This document shows, in pieces, positions 1-6,740 of a DNA stretch of 31,699 nucleotides. A model generated the notes under the pieces. The model made no database searches and had not been told where the DNA came from. It worked only from the letters and a program-made list of their open reading frames with translations. The stretch comes from a virus. The stretch spans positions 1 through 31,699 of the IMG/VR virus record IMGVR_UViG_3300027759_000290; one strand, written 5' to 3'. The translations under genes were made by a program, and so were the position numbers. Position 1 is the first letter of the stretch. Each line of letters starts with the position of its first letter.

Positions 1-610
1 CAGTTGTATTCTCTACGCTAAAGCCAGATATTTCGTCTAGAATAACTACTATTACGTTGTATCCTTCCCAAGCCTCTCGTTCTGAGTGACCTGAGTGTAC
101 TGTAATGTTTTTATTAAACTTTATTTCCGAAGCTTTTTCGCTGTATTTGCCAACAAACCAGGGGCACTTGTCTACTCTAGTTCTAAATCCTTTAAAGAAA
201 ACATTGTTGGCCTGCTGTGCGTTAATAGCAATATTGATAATATCAATTGAGTCACCTGGGGGCTTGCCATAATAATTTGCTGGATCCTTCAAGCACAATA
301 GTAAATATACTATATAGGCTACTGATATTGTAGAGCAGTAATCTTTGCCAGAACCTTTGCCTAATTGAGCAACCACTTCATTAGCAGTTTGTTTAAACAT
401 TCTTGAGCCTTCTTCTTCACCAAATAACTTGATAAGGGTTGACTCTTTATACACCTGAGAACTTTTTTCAATTAAAGTATATTGATACTCTGATAGTTCT
501 GGAAGACCTAAATAGTCTGGGCTTGTAACAAATGTTCTTAAGTCTACTGGACGTTCATCAAACTCTTCGCCATCTAGTATGTCAATTAGATCATCAAAAT
601 TAAGATCCAC
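1..610 (-). CDS. terL: Terminase large subunit, N-terminal ATPase part (cut by window edge)
   Basis: Only the first 203 residues are in the window; the reading frame is still open at base 1. The large terminase is the ATP-driven packaging motor that pumps DNA into the prohead and cuts the concatemer. A P-loop is visible at about residues 83-90 (LGKGSGKD), and a hydrophobic strand ending in acidic residues (VIVVILDE, about 190-197) is the Walker B motif with the catalytic Glu. The nuclease domain would lie outside the window. I chose the GTG at 610 because GGAGG sits six bases upstream and no ATG precedes the P-loop region closely. It overlaps the stop of the upstream gene by 11 bases, the usual small-then-large terminase arrangement. 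The family call is firm. Confidence 0.88.
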   Translation of the reverse strand, partial: MDLNFDDLIDILDGEEFDERPVDLRTFVTSPDYLGLPELSEYQYTLIEKSSQVYKESTLIKLFGEEEGSRMFKQTANEVVAQLGKGSGKDYCSTISVAYIVYLLLCLKDPANYYGKPPGDSIDIINIAINAQQANNVFFKGFRTRVDKCPWFVGKYSEKASEIKFNKNITVHSGHSEREAWEGYNVIVVILDEISGFSVENTT

Positions 611-1142
611 TTGTAACCTCCGCATCAATAATAACAGGCTCTACTATTCCAGTTATTTGAGAAAGGCGCTTTGCAACCTCCATTTTACATTTAGGGCAGG
701 TAGCCGTAACTTCTTTTAATATCTTTACTAGTATGTCTTGTTTTCTTTCTGTATCTGCAATCTGTGTTGCTAACTCTGCATTGTCAAGGAGTCCAACTTC
801 TTGTAGCATGCCAATTCTTTTTCCTTCAATATCTGCAATAAGCTTTAAAGCCGTGGCTTTAACATTTAATTGTCCTTGAGTATCGGCATCTTCTACGGTC
901 TTCCACGCTTCTTTAATAAGCATTGCGTAGTGACGGTCTGCTCCAGAGATAGCCTCTTTAGCCCTGTCACGGGCCGCTGTGTCGTTGTGAGCAACATTCT
1001 TCCACTCGTCTACCAACTCAACTACTTCGGCTCTCTTAAAGCCCGTAATGGCGGCAATCTGGGTGGGGTTATTACCTTTAAGCAATTCTGAAACCACAGT
1101 ATTCATGCGGTCAAAATGATGGGTTAATTCTATATCAGACAT
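600..1142 (-). CDS. terS: Probable terminase small subunit (HTH protein)
   Basis: A 180-residue protein directly upstream of, and overlapping, the terminase large subunit gene. Residues 20-48 look like a helix-turn-helix (a Q-I-A-A-I-T-G-F core), fitting the DNA-recognition role of small terminases. The middle (about 60-145) is charged and probably helical, suiting ring assembly. A C-x2-C pair (C149, C152) near the C-terminus is unusual and could bind metal with an outside ligand. The call rests on position and the HTH; small terminases diverge too fast for family recognition by eye. GGAG lies 11 bases before the ATG, longer than usual, and a candidate promoter lies just upstream, so translation could be leaderless. 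Confidence 0.68.
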   Translation of the reverse strand: MSDIELTHHFDRMNTVVSELLKGNNPTQIAAITGFKRAEVVELVDEWKNVAHNDTAARDRAKEAISGADRHYAMLIKEAWKTVEDADTQGQLNVKATALKLIADIEGKRIGMLQEVGLLDNAELATQIADTERKQDILVKILKEVTATCPKCKMEVAKRLSQITGIVEPVIIDAEVTSGS

Positions 1143-1146
1143 ATAT

Positions 1147-1167
1147 TAGAGTATACTCCTAGTCGAC
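1147..1167. repeat. Two adjacent 10-bp palindromes upstream of the terminase genes
   Basis: TAGTCGACTA (1158-1167) and GAGTATACTC (1147-1156) are both perfect 10-base palindromes separated by one base. They fill the spacer and -10 region of the candidate terminase promoter. They could be operator half-sites or a packaging recognition element, but neither function is shown by sequence alone. Confidence 0.4.
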
Positions 1168-1176
1168 TAAAAAATC
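1148..1176 (-). promoter_or_regulatory. Candidate promoter for the terminase genes
   Basis: Reading the minus strand, TTGATT (1171-1176) and TATACT (1148-1153) are separated by 17 bases. The -35 element overlaps the TGA stop of the upstream gene, and only five bases separate the -10 from the ATG at 1142. This would give a transcript with little or no leader. There is no TGn extension here. Promoter-like hexamers are common in AT-rich DNA, so confidence is moderate. Confidence 0.42.
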
Positions 1177-1501
1177 AACCTAATCTTGCTATTTTATATA
1201 GTATTAAATATCCAATTAAATCATCAATATCATTATCTCCAGCGTATCCTTGGTTATTCTTTACTCTATTTAGCTTATCATCAATACGAACCTTTAATTG
1301 TTCTGTTGAATCCGCCGTTGAAAATATTCTTGCAGGCTCTAAAGCAGAGTTTCCATATGAGATATTCTTTTCAATTAACATGTGTGCAATTTCATGGCAT
1401 GCTGACCAAATCTTATTACCAGCTGGTGCACCGACTGATTTTAAATATAGATCATCACAATTAAAATTTGATACATCTTCAAACACTGGTCTTAATTTCA
1501 T
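1175..1501 (-). CDS. DUF1599-type (nucleotide modification associated domain 1) protein
   Basis: A 108-residue, mostly helical protein. Visible landmarks are an S-Y-G-N-S motif at 48-52, R-I-D-D-K-L at 72-77 and an acidic D-N-D-I-D-D-L-I-G-Y segment at 89-98. This pattern matches DUF1599, also called nucleotide modification associated domain 1, a small family seen in phages near nucleotide and DNA modification genes. The acidic helices also resemble MazG-like NTP pyrophosphohydrolases, so hydrolysis of a (modified) nucleotide is possible. The start overlaps the end of the nucleotidyltransferase gene by four bases (ATGA), implying translational coupling and a shared pathway. The substrate cannot be told from sequence. 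Confidence 0.62.
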   Translation of the reverse strand: MKLRPVFEDVSNFNCDDLYLKSVGAPAGNKIWSACHEIAHMLIEKNISYGNSALEPARIFSTADSTEQLKVRIDDKLNRVKNNQGYAGDNDIDDLIGYLILYKIARLG

Positions 1502-2160
1502 TCCATCTCCTTATACAATTGTTTAAGTCCTCTTAGCGTTCCAATATCCATATACTGTCCGCCTGGTCTTACCGCCTTAATATTAGAACCTCTAGATATC
1601 CATTCCTTTAATTGTTTTCCTGGATGATCTAGTGCTGTATCTATGTATCTTATCATATTCTTGCGAAATAGCATAGTGCCCCACATATCTGGATAATCAC
1701 AATTATCTACCTTATCTTCTGAATCAATTACTTTATCGTGGGATACTAAAACTTGCCCGACACGGCCCTTTAGTGTTTCTCCGCATTCCCAAATTCCTAA
1801 AACAAGATCAGCGGTATCTTCTTTAAATAAAGGCTTGTAGACATTACTTGGGGCATTTAAAATAAATGTGTCTGGCATTCCCACAAGCACGGTATCATTG
1901 TAATCTCCAACCATATACTTAACTGCATCTGACATAGTTGAAGGTTCACGAACCATTATTTTAACATTCATGTCCATATTTTGAATTATAGGAACCCATT
2001 CTGATCGTGTAGAAATTCTAACCTCATCACATACATCTAACATTTGCTCTACATGCCATTGAAGTAATGATCTTTCGTCTGATATAGGCAAGCAGAACTT
2101 AGGTATTCCTCCGATTCTAGATGCTTTACCTGAAGCTGGCAATACTCCTATCGTAGCCAT
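1498..2160 (-). CDS. Sugar nucleotidyltransferase (GlmU/RmlA-type fold)
   Basis: A 220-residue protein with the signature of the NTP_transferase family, which joins a sugar 1-phosphate to an NTP to give an activated NDP-sugar. The N-terminus holds the glycine-rich nucleotide loop (A-S-G-K-A-S-R-I-G-G at 9-18) ending in the family's Pro-Lys (20-21). A V-G-M-P-D-T segment (93-98) stands where the family has its metal-binding aspartate, and D205 in M-D-I-G-T matches the second conserved acid. The protein is short, with catalytic core only and no left-handed beta-helix. It overlaps the upstream glycosyltransferase by 13 bases and the downstream DUF1599 gene by four, so the three are probably made together. 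The sugar is unknown. Confidence 0.75.
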   Translation of the reverse strand: MATIGVLPASGKASRIGGIPKFCLPISDERSLLQWHVEQMLDVCDEVRISTRSEWVPIIQNMDMNVKIMVREPSTMSDAVKYMVGDYNDTVLVGMPDTFILNAPSNVYKPLFKEDTADLVLGIWECGETLKGRVGQVLVSHDKVIDSEDKVDNCDYPDMWGTMLFRKNMIRYIDTALDHPGKQLKEWISRGSNIKAVRPGGQYMDIGTLRGLKQLYKEME

Positions 2161-2792
2161 TCCTGTTCCCTTCTTCTAGATAATGACCAAGGCTTTGGAT
2201 TTTCAAAGTTGCCATTTCTTTTATACTCATAATATTCTTGGTTATTTAAAAACGTTTCATGGTTTCTATTCTTAAGCTTATCATCACTATTAATTGTTTG
2301 ACTTCCAGACTCTGGTGCAGCCTGTATTGATGTTGAAGTTATTGTGTTTTCAGGACAGAATCTTGCAACTCTTTCATGAAAATCATTGTCCTCAAAGTAG
2401 ATAGGATAGAAGTATTCATCGAACAGACCCACCTGCTCTATTACATTCTCACCAACAGAGAAGCATCCGTAAGCATCATTTGTAAGTATTAGTTTATTTG
2501 GTCCGCTGACAATATCTATTTCTTGTAAGGCTGTCTCTCCCCAAATAGTGTCTGCGGAAGCAAATAGCCAATATTTAGAATCAGGGTAGCATTTTATGCC
2601 TAGGTTCCACGCAGCAGACAGTCCTAAATTTGCTGGCATGTTAAGAACTTTAACATTTTCTTTCTGTGTTTTAAATTCTCCGCCATTATCTATAATCAAT
2701 ATATTGTCAACTGGATAATTAATTGATTCTAGCATGGAGTCTAGTAGATCGTATCTATTTAATACTGGAACTATTAGTACTGGTATACTCAT
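2148..2792 (-). CDS. GT2-family (GT-A fold) glycosyltransferase
   Basis: A 214-residue protein with the GT-A layout. A beta-strand and loop at 4-14 (V-L-I-V-P-V-L-N-R) is followed by D35-N-G-G, the N-L-G-L-S-A-A-W-N-L-G segment (55-65) typical of GT2 enzymes, an S-A-D-T loop (79-82) in the DxD position, and an acidic F-E-D-N-D-F (133-138) in the acceptor or catalytic region. Such enzymes transfer a sugar from an NDP-sugar to an acceptor. There is no membrane segment, so it should be cytosolic and might act on DNA bases, a virion protein or a host glycan. The stop overlaps the start of the nucleotidyltransferase gene that could supply its donor. Only a weak purine-rich SD precedes the ATG, so coupling to the HTH gene upstream is likely. 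Confidence 0.78.
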   Translation of the reverse strand: MSIPVLIVPVLNRYDLLDSMLESINYPVDNILIIDNGGEFKTQKENVKVLNMPANLGLSAAWNLGIKCYPDSKYWLFASADTIWGETALQEIDIVSGPNKLILTNDAYGCFSVGENVIEQVGLFDEYFYPIYFEDNDFHERVARFCPENTITSTSIQAAPESGSQTINSDDKLKNRNHETFLNNQEYYEYKRNGNFENPKPWSLSRRREQEWLR

Positions 2793-2935
2793 CTTTTTTT
2801 AATTAATCCAAACTTGTCTAGAGATCTCTGTATAGTCATAGCAGAAACTTTGCATTCATCAGCAATTTCAGTCACTGTTTTCTTTTGTACCACGTACCTT
2901 CTGTATAGCCATGTTTGACTTTGATACAGTTTCAT
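2789..2935 (-). CDS. Small helix-turn-helix protein (48 residues)
   Basis: A 48-residue basic protein made almost entirely of an HTH. After a W-L-Y-R-R-Y-V-V opening (9-16), residues 20-45 read as two helices with the typical T-E-I-A-D-E-C-K-V-S turn and a recognition helix around 31-40. It resembles the HTH of homeodomain-like and resolvase-type proteins without a catalytic part. It overlaps the upstream zinc-ribbon gene (ATGA at 2932-2935) and the GT2 gene downstream (ATGA at 2789-2792). It may be a small regulator or DNA-binding accessory; its target is unknown. Confidence 0.68.
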   Translation of the reverse strand: MKLYQSQTWLYRRYVVQKKTVTEIADECKVSAMTIQRSLDKFGLIKKR

Positions 2936-3090
2936 ATTGAAAACCACCCTCTATATTCTGCATTAGGGTTATCTATATGCCACTGCTTCATCATTTTATT
3001 TTGTTTTTTCCAGTCCAACGTATTTGATTCCAATCCACATTTAGGGCATAGGCCAGGGCCTATATTTGTATATACATGCTCACACATCAT
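2932..3090 (-). CDS. Zinc-ribbon microprotein (52 residues)
   Basis: A 52-residue protein with C3-x-x... H5 near the N-terminus and C15-P-K-C18-G, a C-x-H plus C-x2-C set that could bind one zinc. The rest is basic and aromatic (W27, W37, Y46, W49). The start overlaps the RuvC-like gene's stop (ATGA at 3087-3090), and a second ATG follows directly. No enzyme domain is present; such tiny zinc proteins usually act by binding nucleic acid or protein, but no function can be assigned. Confidence 0.66.
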   Translation of the reverse strand: MMCEHVYTNIGPGLCPKCGLESNTLDWKKQNKMMKQWHIDNPNAEYRGWFSI

Positions 3091-3653
3091 CGTTCAGTTA
3101 ATACCTTATTAGCATAATGAGCAATTCCAAATGAATCTGCTACATCAAAATCATCTAACTTAATTCCATACTTGTTATTAAAATAATCTACTGTTCTTTG
3201 TTTACGCATATTACGTAGTTGAGTTTTATACCAAGAGTCTGCATACCCTGGATTTTTTGCTCTTATTCCCGCCTTCTCATCCTTTGTTGGATTCTTATTA
3301 CCTATGTATGCCTGCCAAGAACTTGGGGCTATTGTAATTACGCTAGAACCAGTTGACATAAGCTCAGCAATAACTACCCCATAAACATAAGATAATTTTA
3401 TTACAGCATCAGGAGACCTAACAAGTATTGCGCCTTCTACTGCAATGTAATCGCTCTTTAATTCATCAAGCATCGCATGCATCTTAACCTTAGCATCATA
3501 TATTTTTTCGTAGATGTCTGCCCCAACAAGATCGACCTTACCCCACTTTAAAGGTATATTATTTTCCATTAAGCAAAACGCAATAGAGTTTGTAGAAGCG
3601 TCTATCCCTAAAACTCTGTTGGCTTTAGTCTTTATAAGGTCAGCTAATTTCAT
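3087..3653 (-). CDS. RuvC-like Holliday junction resolvase
   Basis: A 188-residue RNase H-fold nuclease. The acidic residues expected of the RuvC superfamily are visible: D18 in G-I-D-A-S-T, E73 in A-V-E-G-A, and D170/D173 in D-V-A-D-S-F-G-I-A. RuvC-type enzymes cut four-way junctions symmetrically. In phages they resolve recombination intermediates and trim branched DNA before packaging, which suits the RecA and Cas4-like nuclease encoded upstream in the same run of genes. GGAGAGG lies a few bases before the ATG, a good SD. The insertion at about 118-150 (basic, near a Y-A-D-S-W-Y segment) may contact DNA. The superfamily is clear; the exact substrate is inferred. Confidence 0.83.
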   Translation of the reverse strand: MKLADLIKTKANRVLGIDASTNSIAFCLMENNIPLKWGKVDLVGADIYEKIYDAKVKMHAMLDELKSDYIAVEGAILVRSPDAVIKLSYVYGVVIAELMSTGSSVITIAPSSWQAYIGNKNPTKDEKAGIRAKNPGYADSWYKTQLRNMRKQRTVDYFNNKYGIKLDDFDVADSFGIAHYANKVLTER

Positions 3654-3918
3654 TTAGCCTCTCCAATATGTTAGATCTTTTAGTCATATCTATCTTTTTT
3701 TGGCAAGAAGCGCACAAAGAAGTTTCATTATATCTACTTAGTTGATGCCCACATCTTTTGCACCCACGAGCAGCGCCTTGTCTAATTGCTTTTTTTTCAT
3801 AATACTTTTCCATAATTCTTCTATTTGTTGCCACTCTGCAACATTCGTCGTTATGATATTTTTGATTATGTGTTTTAGGCTCAAATTCTATAGCGCATTC
3901 TTTATTAGAACATATCAC
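3640..3918 (-). CDS. Double zinc-ribbon protein, GTG start
   Basis: From the GTG at 3918 this is a 92-residue protein. A first cysteine set near the N-terminus (C-S-N-K-E-C, then Y-H-N-D-E-C-C) and a second at about 52-72 (C-K-R-C ... C-A-S-C) could hold two zincs, linked by a basic helix (R-R-I-M-E-K-Y-Y-E-K-K). The frame stays open to an ATG at 3975, but that would overlap the upstream gene by 61 bases. The GTG overlaps its stop by four bases (GTGA), the rule in this operon, so I prefer it. The product is probably a nucleic-acid-binding accessory; no catalytic motif is visible. Confidence 0.62.
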   Translation of the reverse strand: MICSNKECAIEFEPKTHNQKYHNDECCRVATNRRIMEKYYEKKAIRQGAARGCKRCGHQLSRYNETSLCASCQKKIDMTKRSNILERLNEIS

Positions 3919-4700
3919 AGCTTGGGCACTTCTAGCATTTCTATTTGTACTGTTCCCGTTAAACCAGAATAACATTCTTTTTTAACTGGGCAGTAAGTGC
4001 ATGGAAGTTTAGACTTAGAAGATCCTGCTGGGCGCATAGGAAGATCTCCGTCTTTAAAGTTATCCCATACCTCACACATCCAAGTAAAAGTATCTTCTAT
4101 GATCTTAGTATTTTTTTCATTCATAGAAATTGGAATAACAATCAACTCTTGTGTATTTTTATTTTCGTATAAAAAGAATCCTTCTTTAGCATTTTTTAAT
4201 TTCATATACGTCAATAGCTGAAGAAGGTGATTGGCTGTGGGTTTCATTTCTGACTGACGGGCATCCCATACTTCTTGCTTAGCCGTCTTAATCTCACCAA
4301 TTACTTTCTCACCATCGTATTCCATAATTAAGTCAATGAATCCACGAACTGGAGGGTACTCATTAATAATCTCTTCTTCTTCTGTTCTAAACTCTGGCAT
4401 AGTTGCAATAAGTTTTTGCAATCTTTCGTGAGCCTGAGTTCCTTGAGCCATGTTAGCAACTGCTACAGCATCATTATCGTCAATAAACATTGCACCGCTA
4501 AAAGCCATATACCAATATCTAGGGCAATTACCATGTCCGTATCCTAAAGAACTAGGACTAAATGACTTCTTGGTCATCTCTCCATCAGCACGTTTGGTAT
4601 TACGATATGACTCATCTAATAGAGAGGCAAACTTTTCTGGGTCAAAGAACTTGCCCGTATGTTTTTTAAATTTAAGATTCTTTACAATATCTCTACCCAT
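3915..4700 (-). CDS. Cas4/RecB-like PD-(D/E)XK exonuclease with Fe-S cluster
   Basis: A 261-residue nuclease of the RecB/Cas4 type. In order: C59-P-R-Y-W-Y, G-T-Q-A-H91-E-R, D123 in G-F-I-D, E136 and K138 in G-E-I-K (the E-x-K active site), Q161-x3-Y165 (the family's QxxxY), then C234-x2-C237-x5-C243. C59 with the three C-terminal cysteines is the expected 4Fe-4S cluster ligand set of Cas4/AddB nucleases. Such enzymes resect DNA ends to ssDNA, here probably feeding the phage RecA. No CRISPR array or other cas gene is near, so a recombination role is likelier than spacer acquisition. The start shares TAATG with the gene upstream, and there is no good SD. Confidence 0.82.
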   Translation of the reverse strand: MGRDIVKNLKFKKHTGKFFDPEKFASLLDESYRNTKRADGEMTKKSFSPSSLGYGHGNCPRYWYMAFSGAMFIDDNDAVAVANMAQGTQAHERLQKLIATMPEFRTEEEEIINEYPPVRGFIDLIMEYDGEKVIGEIKTAKQEVWDARQSEMKPTANHLLQLLTYMKLKNAKEGFFLYENKNTQELIVIPISMNEKNTKIIEDTFTWMCEVWDNFKDGDLPMRPAGSSKSKLPCTYCPVKKECYSGLTGTVQIEMLEVPKL

Positions 4701-5038
4701 TATGAATTATACCTAACGACATACTTAAGTGCATCTACAAGTTTGTCTATGGACTCTTTTGCTGAATAATAAATATTTTTCTTGTTATTGTTTTCCGTGC
4801 CAGCTTTGTCTTTAGCAATAGTTGAATAGTATGAGGCCATCATAGAAAACTTAGTAGACATTGCCTGTAGTTCTATAATTAAATAAGGTGCTTTGGCAGA
4901 AGGGACATCTGGATTCATAAGCAACTTCACAACAATTGCAAGGACTCTATCTAATTGATCGTCTCCCATATACTCATGCAGATCGTTAAACTCTGTTATT
5001 GAACTTATTAGCTCTAATGTATTTTTATCTTCCGCCAT
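4700..5038 (-). CDS. Unknown 112-residue helical protein
   Basis: I do not recognise this protein beyond its general look. It is predicted to be mostly helical: an acidic first third, a hydrophobic stretch around 32-60 containing L-I-I-E-L-Q-A-M, and a C-terminal L-V-D-A-L-K-Y-V-V. It has no cysteine pairs, signal peptide or enzyme motif. GAGG lies about eight bases before the ATG. It ends in a TAATG junction with the Cas4-like nuclease, so it could be a partner of that enzyme, but nothing in the sequence proves this. Confidence 0.72.
   Translation of the reverse strand: MAEDKNTLELISSITEFNDLHEYMGDDQLDRVLAIVVKLLMNPDVPSAKAPYLIIELQAMSTKFSMMASYYSTIAKDKAGTENNNKKNIYYSAKESIDKLVDALKYVVRYNS
4706..4711 (-). 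promoter_or_regulatory. Possible -10 element before the Cas4-like gene
   Basis: On the minus strand TATAAT lies five bases before the ATG at 4700, a start without a good Shine-Dalgarno sequence. The hexamer falls inside the upstream gene's last codons (Tyr-Asn), has no recognisable -35 and lacks the TGn extension. It could drive a leaderless message or be chance. Confidence 0.22.
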
Positions 5039-5132
5039 TTTTTATCCTCTTATCTAATTTATCTATAAACAAACCCATAGGGTAACCAATTAAAAATCCT
5101 ACTGCAACACCGCAAATAAAAAACATTTCCAT
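5025..5132 (-). CDS. Single-pass membrane microprotein (35 residues)
   Basis: A 35-residue protein whose residues 4-23 form one uncharged hydrophobic segment rich in Phe, Gly, Val and Leu, followed by a basic tail (K-L-D-K-R-I-K-N-G-G-R). This predicts one membrane helix with a cytoplasmic positive end. The start shares TAATG with the gene upstream, and the stop falls 14 bases inside the next gene. A second Met at codon 3 is an alternative start. It is too short for a known holin and no lysis gene is adjacent, so its role is open. Confidence 0.52.
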   Translation of the reverse strand: MEMFFICGVAVGFLIGYPMGLFIDKLDKRIKNGGR

Positions 5133-5263
5133 TATTTAGCCTTTGTTTGTTTTCTATTGTAGGGGCCAAGATCAGCCTTTACGGAACCATCTTTTCTCAC
5201 CCTGACAATTCTACCATTTTTAATAACTGTTTGATTAAACGGTATTTTGTTATTTGACCCCAT
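5132..5263 (-). CDS. Small basic protein (43 residues)
   Basis: A 43-residue Lys/Arg/Asn-rich protein (net strongly basic) with a predicted beta-hairpin core around residues 13-30. Its start is well supported: GGGAGG lies about nine bases before the ATG. It begins inside the last 14 bases of the preceding gene and ends in a TAATG overlap with the membrane microprotein. No family is recognised; its charge would allow nucleic-acid binding. Confidence 0.58.
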   Translation of the reverse strand: MGSNNKIPFNQTVIKNGRIVRVRKDGSVKADLGPYNRKQTKAK

Positions 5264-5564
5264 CGTTATTGTCCTCCCAAAACTGGATCAGTTCTTCTAA
5301 AACTGCCCATTCAATAATTCCAAGTCTGACTTTGGAATCGTTACCTATAATAATCTTTAGTGCTGGGTGCATGTCTCTGCTTACCCTAAATGTATCTGTA
5401 CATATCTTAGACCAGACTGGTTTATTTAAAGTAAATGAAACAGAAGCCTCTTTGTAATCTACTAAAAACTTGTTCCATTTAGCATCACCTTTTTGGTAAT
5501 CTCCACGCCCACTATTCTTTTGAGCCTTTGCGCCATCTCTTTTAACTTCAGATCTTTCTGACAT
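5250..5564 (-). CDS. Unknown 104-residue protein
   Basis: The frame is open further upstream, but the ATG at 5564 shares TAATG with the preceding gene, as elsewhere in this operon, so I chose it. The first 30 residues are polar and basic (K-R-D-G-A-K-A-Q-K-N-S-G-R-G), probably a disordered arm. The remainder (about 30-104) looks like a compact alpha/beta domain ending in W-A-V-L-E-E-L-I-Q-F-W-E. There is no known motif. It lies between RecA and the Cas4-like nuclease, so a DNA-metabolism role is possible. Confidence 0.62.
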   Translation of the reverse strand: MSERSEVKRDGAKAQKNSGRGDYQKGDAKWNKFLVDYKEASVSFTLNKPVWSKICTDTFRVSRDMHPALKIIIGNDSKVRLGIIEWAVLEELIQFWEDNNDGVK

Positions 5565-5749
5565 TAGTTTAACCTGTAAGTATTCTTGTGTCCATCTGGG
5601 CAAGTCCATGTCATTGTTAAAGTGGCTACTTCCCAAAAATATTCTTCTGCATCTTTGTCGCATTTAGCACAAGGCTTTTTGCCACCAAACCTTTCAAGCT
5701 CAGGGGACATTATTTTTTCTTTTTCAAAGAACTCGTTAAGATTTGGCAC
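5564..5749 (-). CDS. Zinc-ribbon microprotein (61 residues), GTG start
   Basis: A 61-residue protein with C27-x2-C30 and C50-x3-H54 flanking a beta-rich stretch (Y-F-W-E-V-A-T-L-T-M-T-W-T), a classic one-zinc ribbon layout. The GTG at 5749 is preceded by GGAG six bases upstream and overlaps the recA end by 14 bases. An internal ATG at codon 14 is less well placed. The product is likely an accessory nucleic-acid- or protein-binding factor; no enzymatic residues are visible. Confidence 0.64.
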   Translation of the reverse strand: MPNLNEFFEKEKIMSPELERFGGKKPCAKCDKDAEEYFWEVATLTMTWTCPDGHKNTYRLN

Positions 5750-6740
5750 GGATCTCCTCTTGTAAAATTTTAACTACTTCTGGATTTTCACGAAGGTACT
5801 GAACTGCTTTTGCACGTCCCTGGAATCTTTCTTTATTTACAGTATACCAAGCGCCACCTTTTTCTACAATGCCACACATTTCTGCAACATCAAGGGTCTC
5901 TCCGATAGCATCTATACCAAGAACTTCCCCTTGGTAATAAAAGTCGTACTGTCCTGATAAATTTGGGGGACCAACTTTGTTGTAATCAATAATCCAATTA
6001 ACTGGTCGCCCAACTCTTTGCTCAATGATTTTGTCGCCAACTTTAATCCCAGCCTTAATAGCATTAGCCTCAGCTTCAGAAGACCAGAGCTTAACAACTG
6101 TGGAAGAAAAGAACTTGACTGCCATGCCACCTGTGGGAATGTGACTAGCATGCATAGATCCAAACTGATTTCGTTGCTGTGAGATGAGAACAAGTAGTGT
6201 GTCTTTGTTTGCATAATTTAACATTTTGACTGCGTGGGTCATATCCTTTGCTTCAGCACCTATTTGCTTAGTGTCTTGCAAATCTTTCATTTCATTTCCA
6301 TCTTTTTCAAAATAAATTCCTGGCAACAATGCAGATATAGAATCAACTACAATCATATCTACGCCAGCTTCCATTAACTTAACTCCAACATCTACCATAT
6401 CGTTAACTGTTTTTGCTTCAGAATAAATTAATTCTTTAGAGTTTACCCCTAGCTTTTCTGCCCACTCTGGATCATAAGAATGTTCTGCGTCAATCCAGGC
6501 ACACGTCTTGCCTTCTTTTTGTGCTAGCGCAATCATCTGCAAACAAAAAGATGACTTTCCAGCAGACTTGTTTCCCCATACTAATATTTGTCTACCATAC
6601 GCCAATCCGCCTTTAAGGGCAAGATTTAATCCTATGCTGGCAGTTGGTTGTTTATCTACATGTACATCTACTGCAGACTGAACTCGTGCTCTTGTTTTAG
6701 GATCTAGTTTTGCTAATATGTCGTCTAATACAATTTTCAT
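5736..6740 (-). CDS. recA: RecA-family recombinase
   Basis: A 334-residue RecA-type ATPase that forms filaments on ssDNA and drives strand exchange. The P-loop is G-N-K-S-A-G-K-S at 56-63, the catalytic Glu is E86 in W-I-D-A-E-H, Walker B is M-I-V-V-D-S at 129-134, and the S-Q-Q-R-N segment near 187-191 matches the ATP-sensing Gln region. It is close to the length of bacterial RecA but has a short C-terminus without the acidic tail that restrains E. coli RecA. The start shares TAATG with the upstream gene. With the Cas4-like nuclease, RuvC-like resolvase and SSB it can form a complete recombination pathway for concatemer formation or repair. Confidence 0.93.
   Translation of the reverse strand: MKIVLDDILAKLDPKTRARVQSAVDVHVDKQPTASIGLNLALKGGLAYGRQILVWGNKSAGKSSFCLQMIALAQKEGKTCAWIDAEHSYDPEWAEKLGVNSKELIYSEAKTVNDMVDVGVKLMEAGVDMIVVDSISALLPGIYFEKDGNEMKDLQDTKQIGAEAKDMTHAVKMLNYANKDTLLVLISQQRNQFGSMHASHIPTGGMAVKFFSSTVVKLWSSEAEANAIKAGIKVGDKIIEQRVGRPVNWIIDYNKVGPPNLSGQYDFYYQGEVLGIDAIGETLDVAEMCGIVEKGGAWYTVNKERFQGRAKAVQYLRENPEVVKILQEEIRAKS

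Noticed and set aside
1163-1180. T-run after the DUF1599 gene as a terminator
   Set aside because: No stable GC stem stands directly before the T-run; it fits better as promoter spacer.
3915-4700. Cas4-like gene as a sign of a CRISPR system
   Set aside because: No repeat-spacer array and no cas1/cas2 are in the window; the neighbours are recombination genes.
5250-5663. Longer start for the 104-residue gene
   Set aside because: The extension would overlap the zinc-ribbon gene by about 100 bases and adds 33 residues of atypical composition; the TAATG start matches the operon style.
5912-6214. 100-codon minus-strand frame inside recA
   Set aside because: Overlaps the conserved core of recA in another frame, without RBS or domain.
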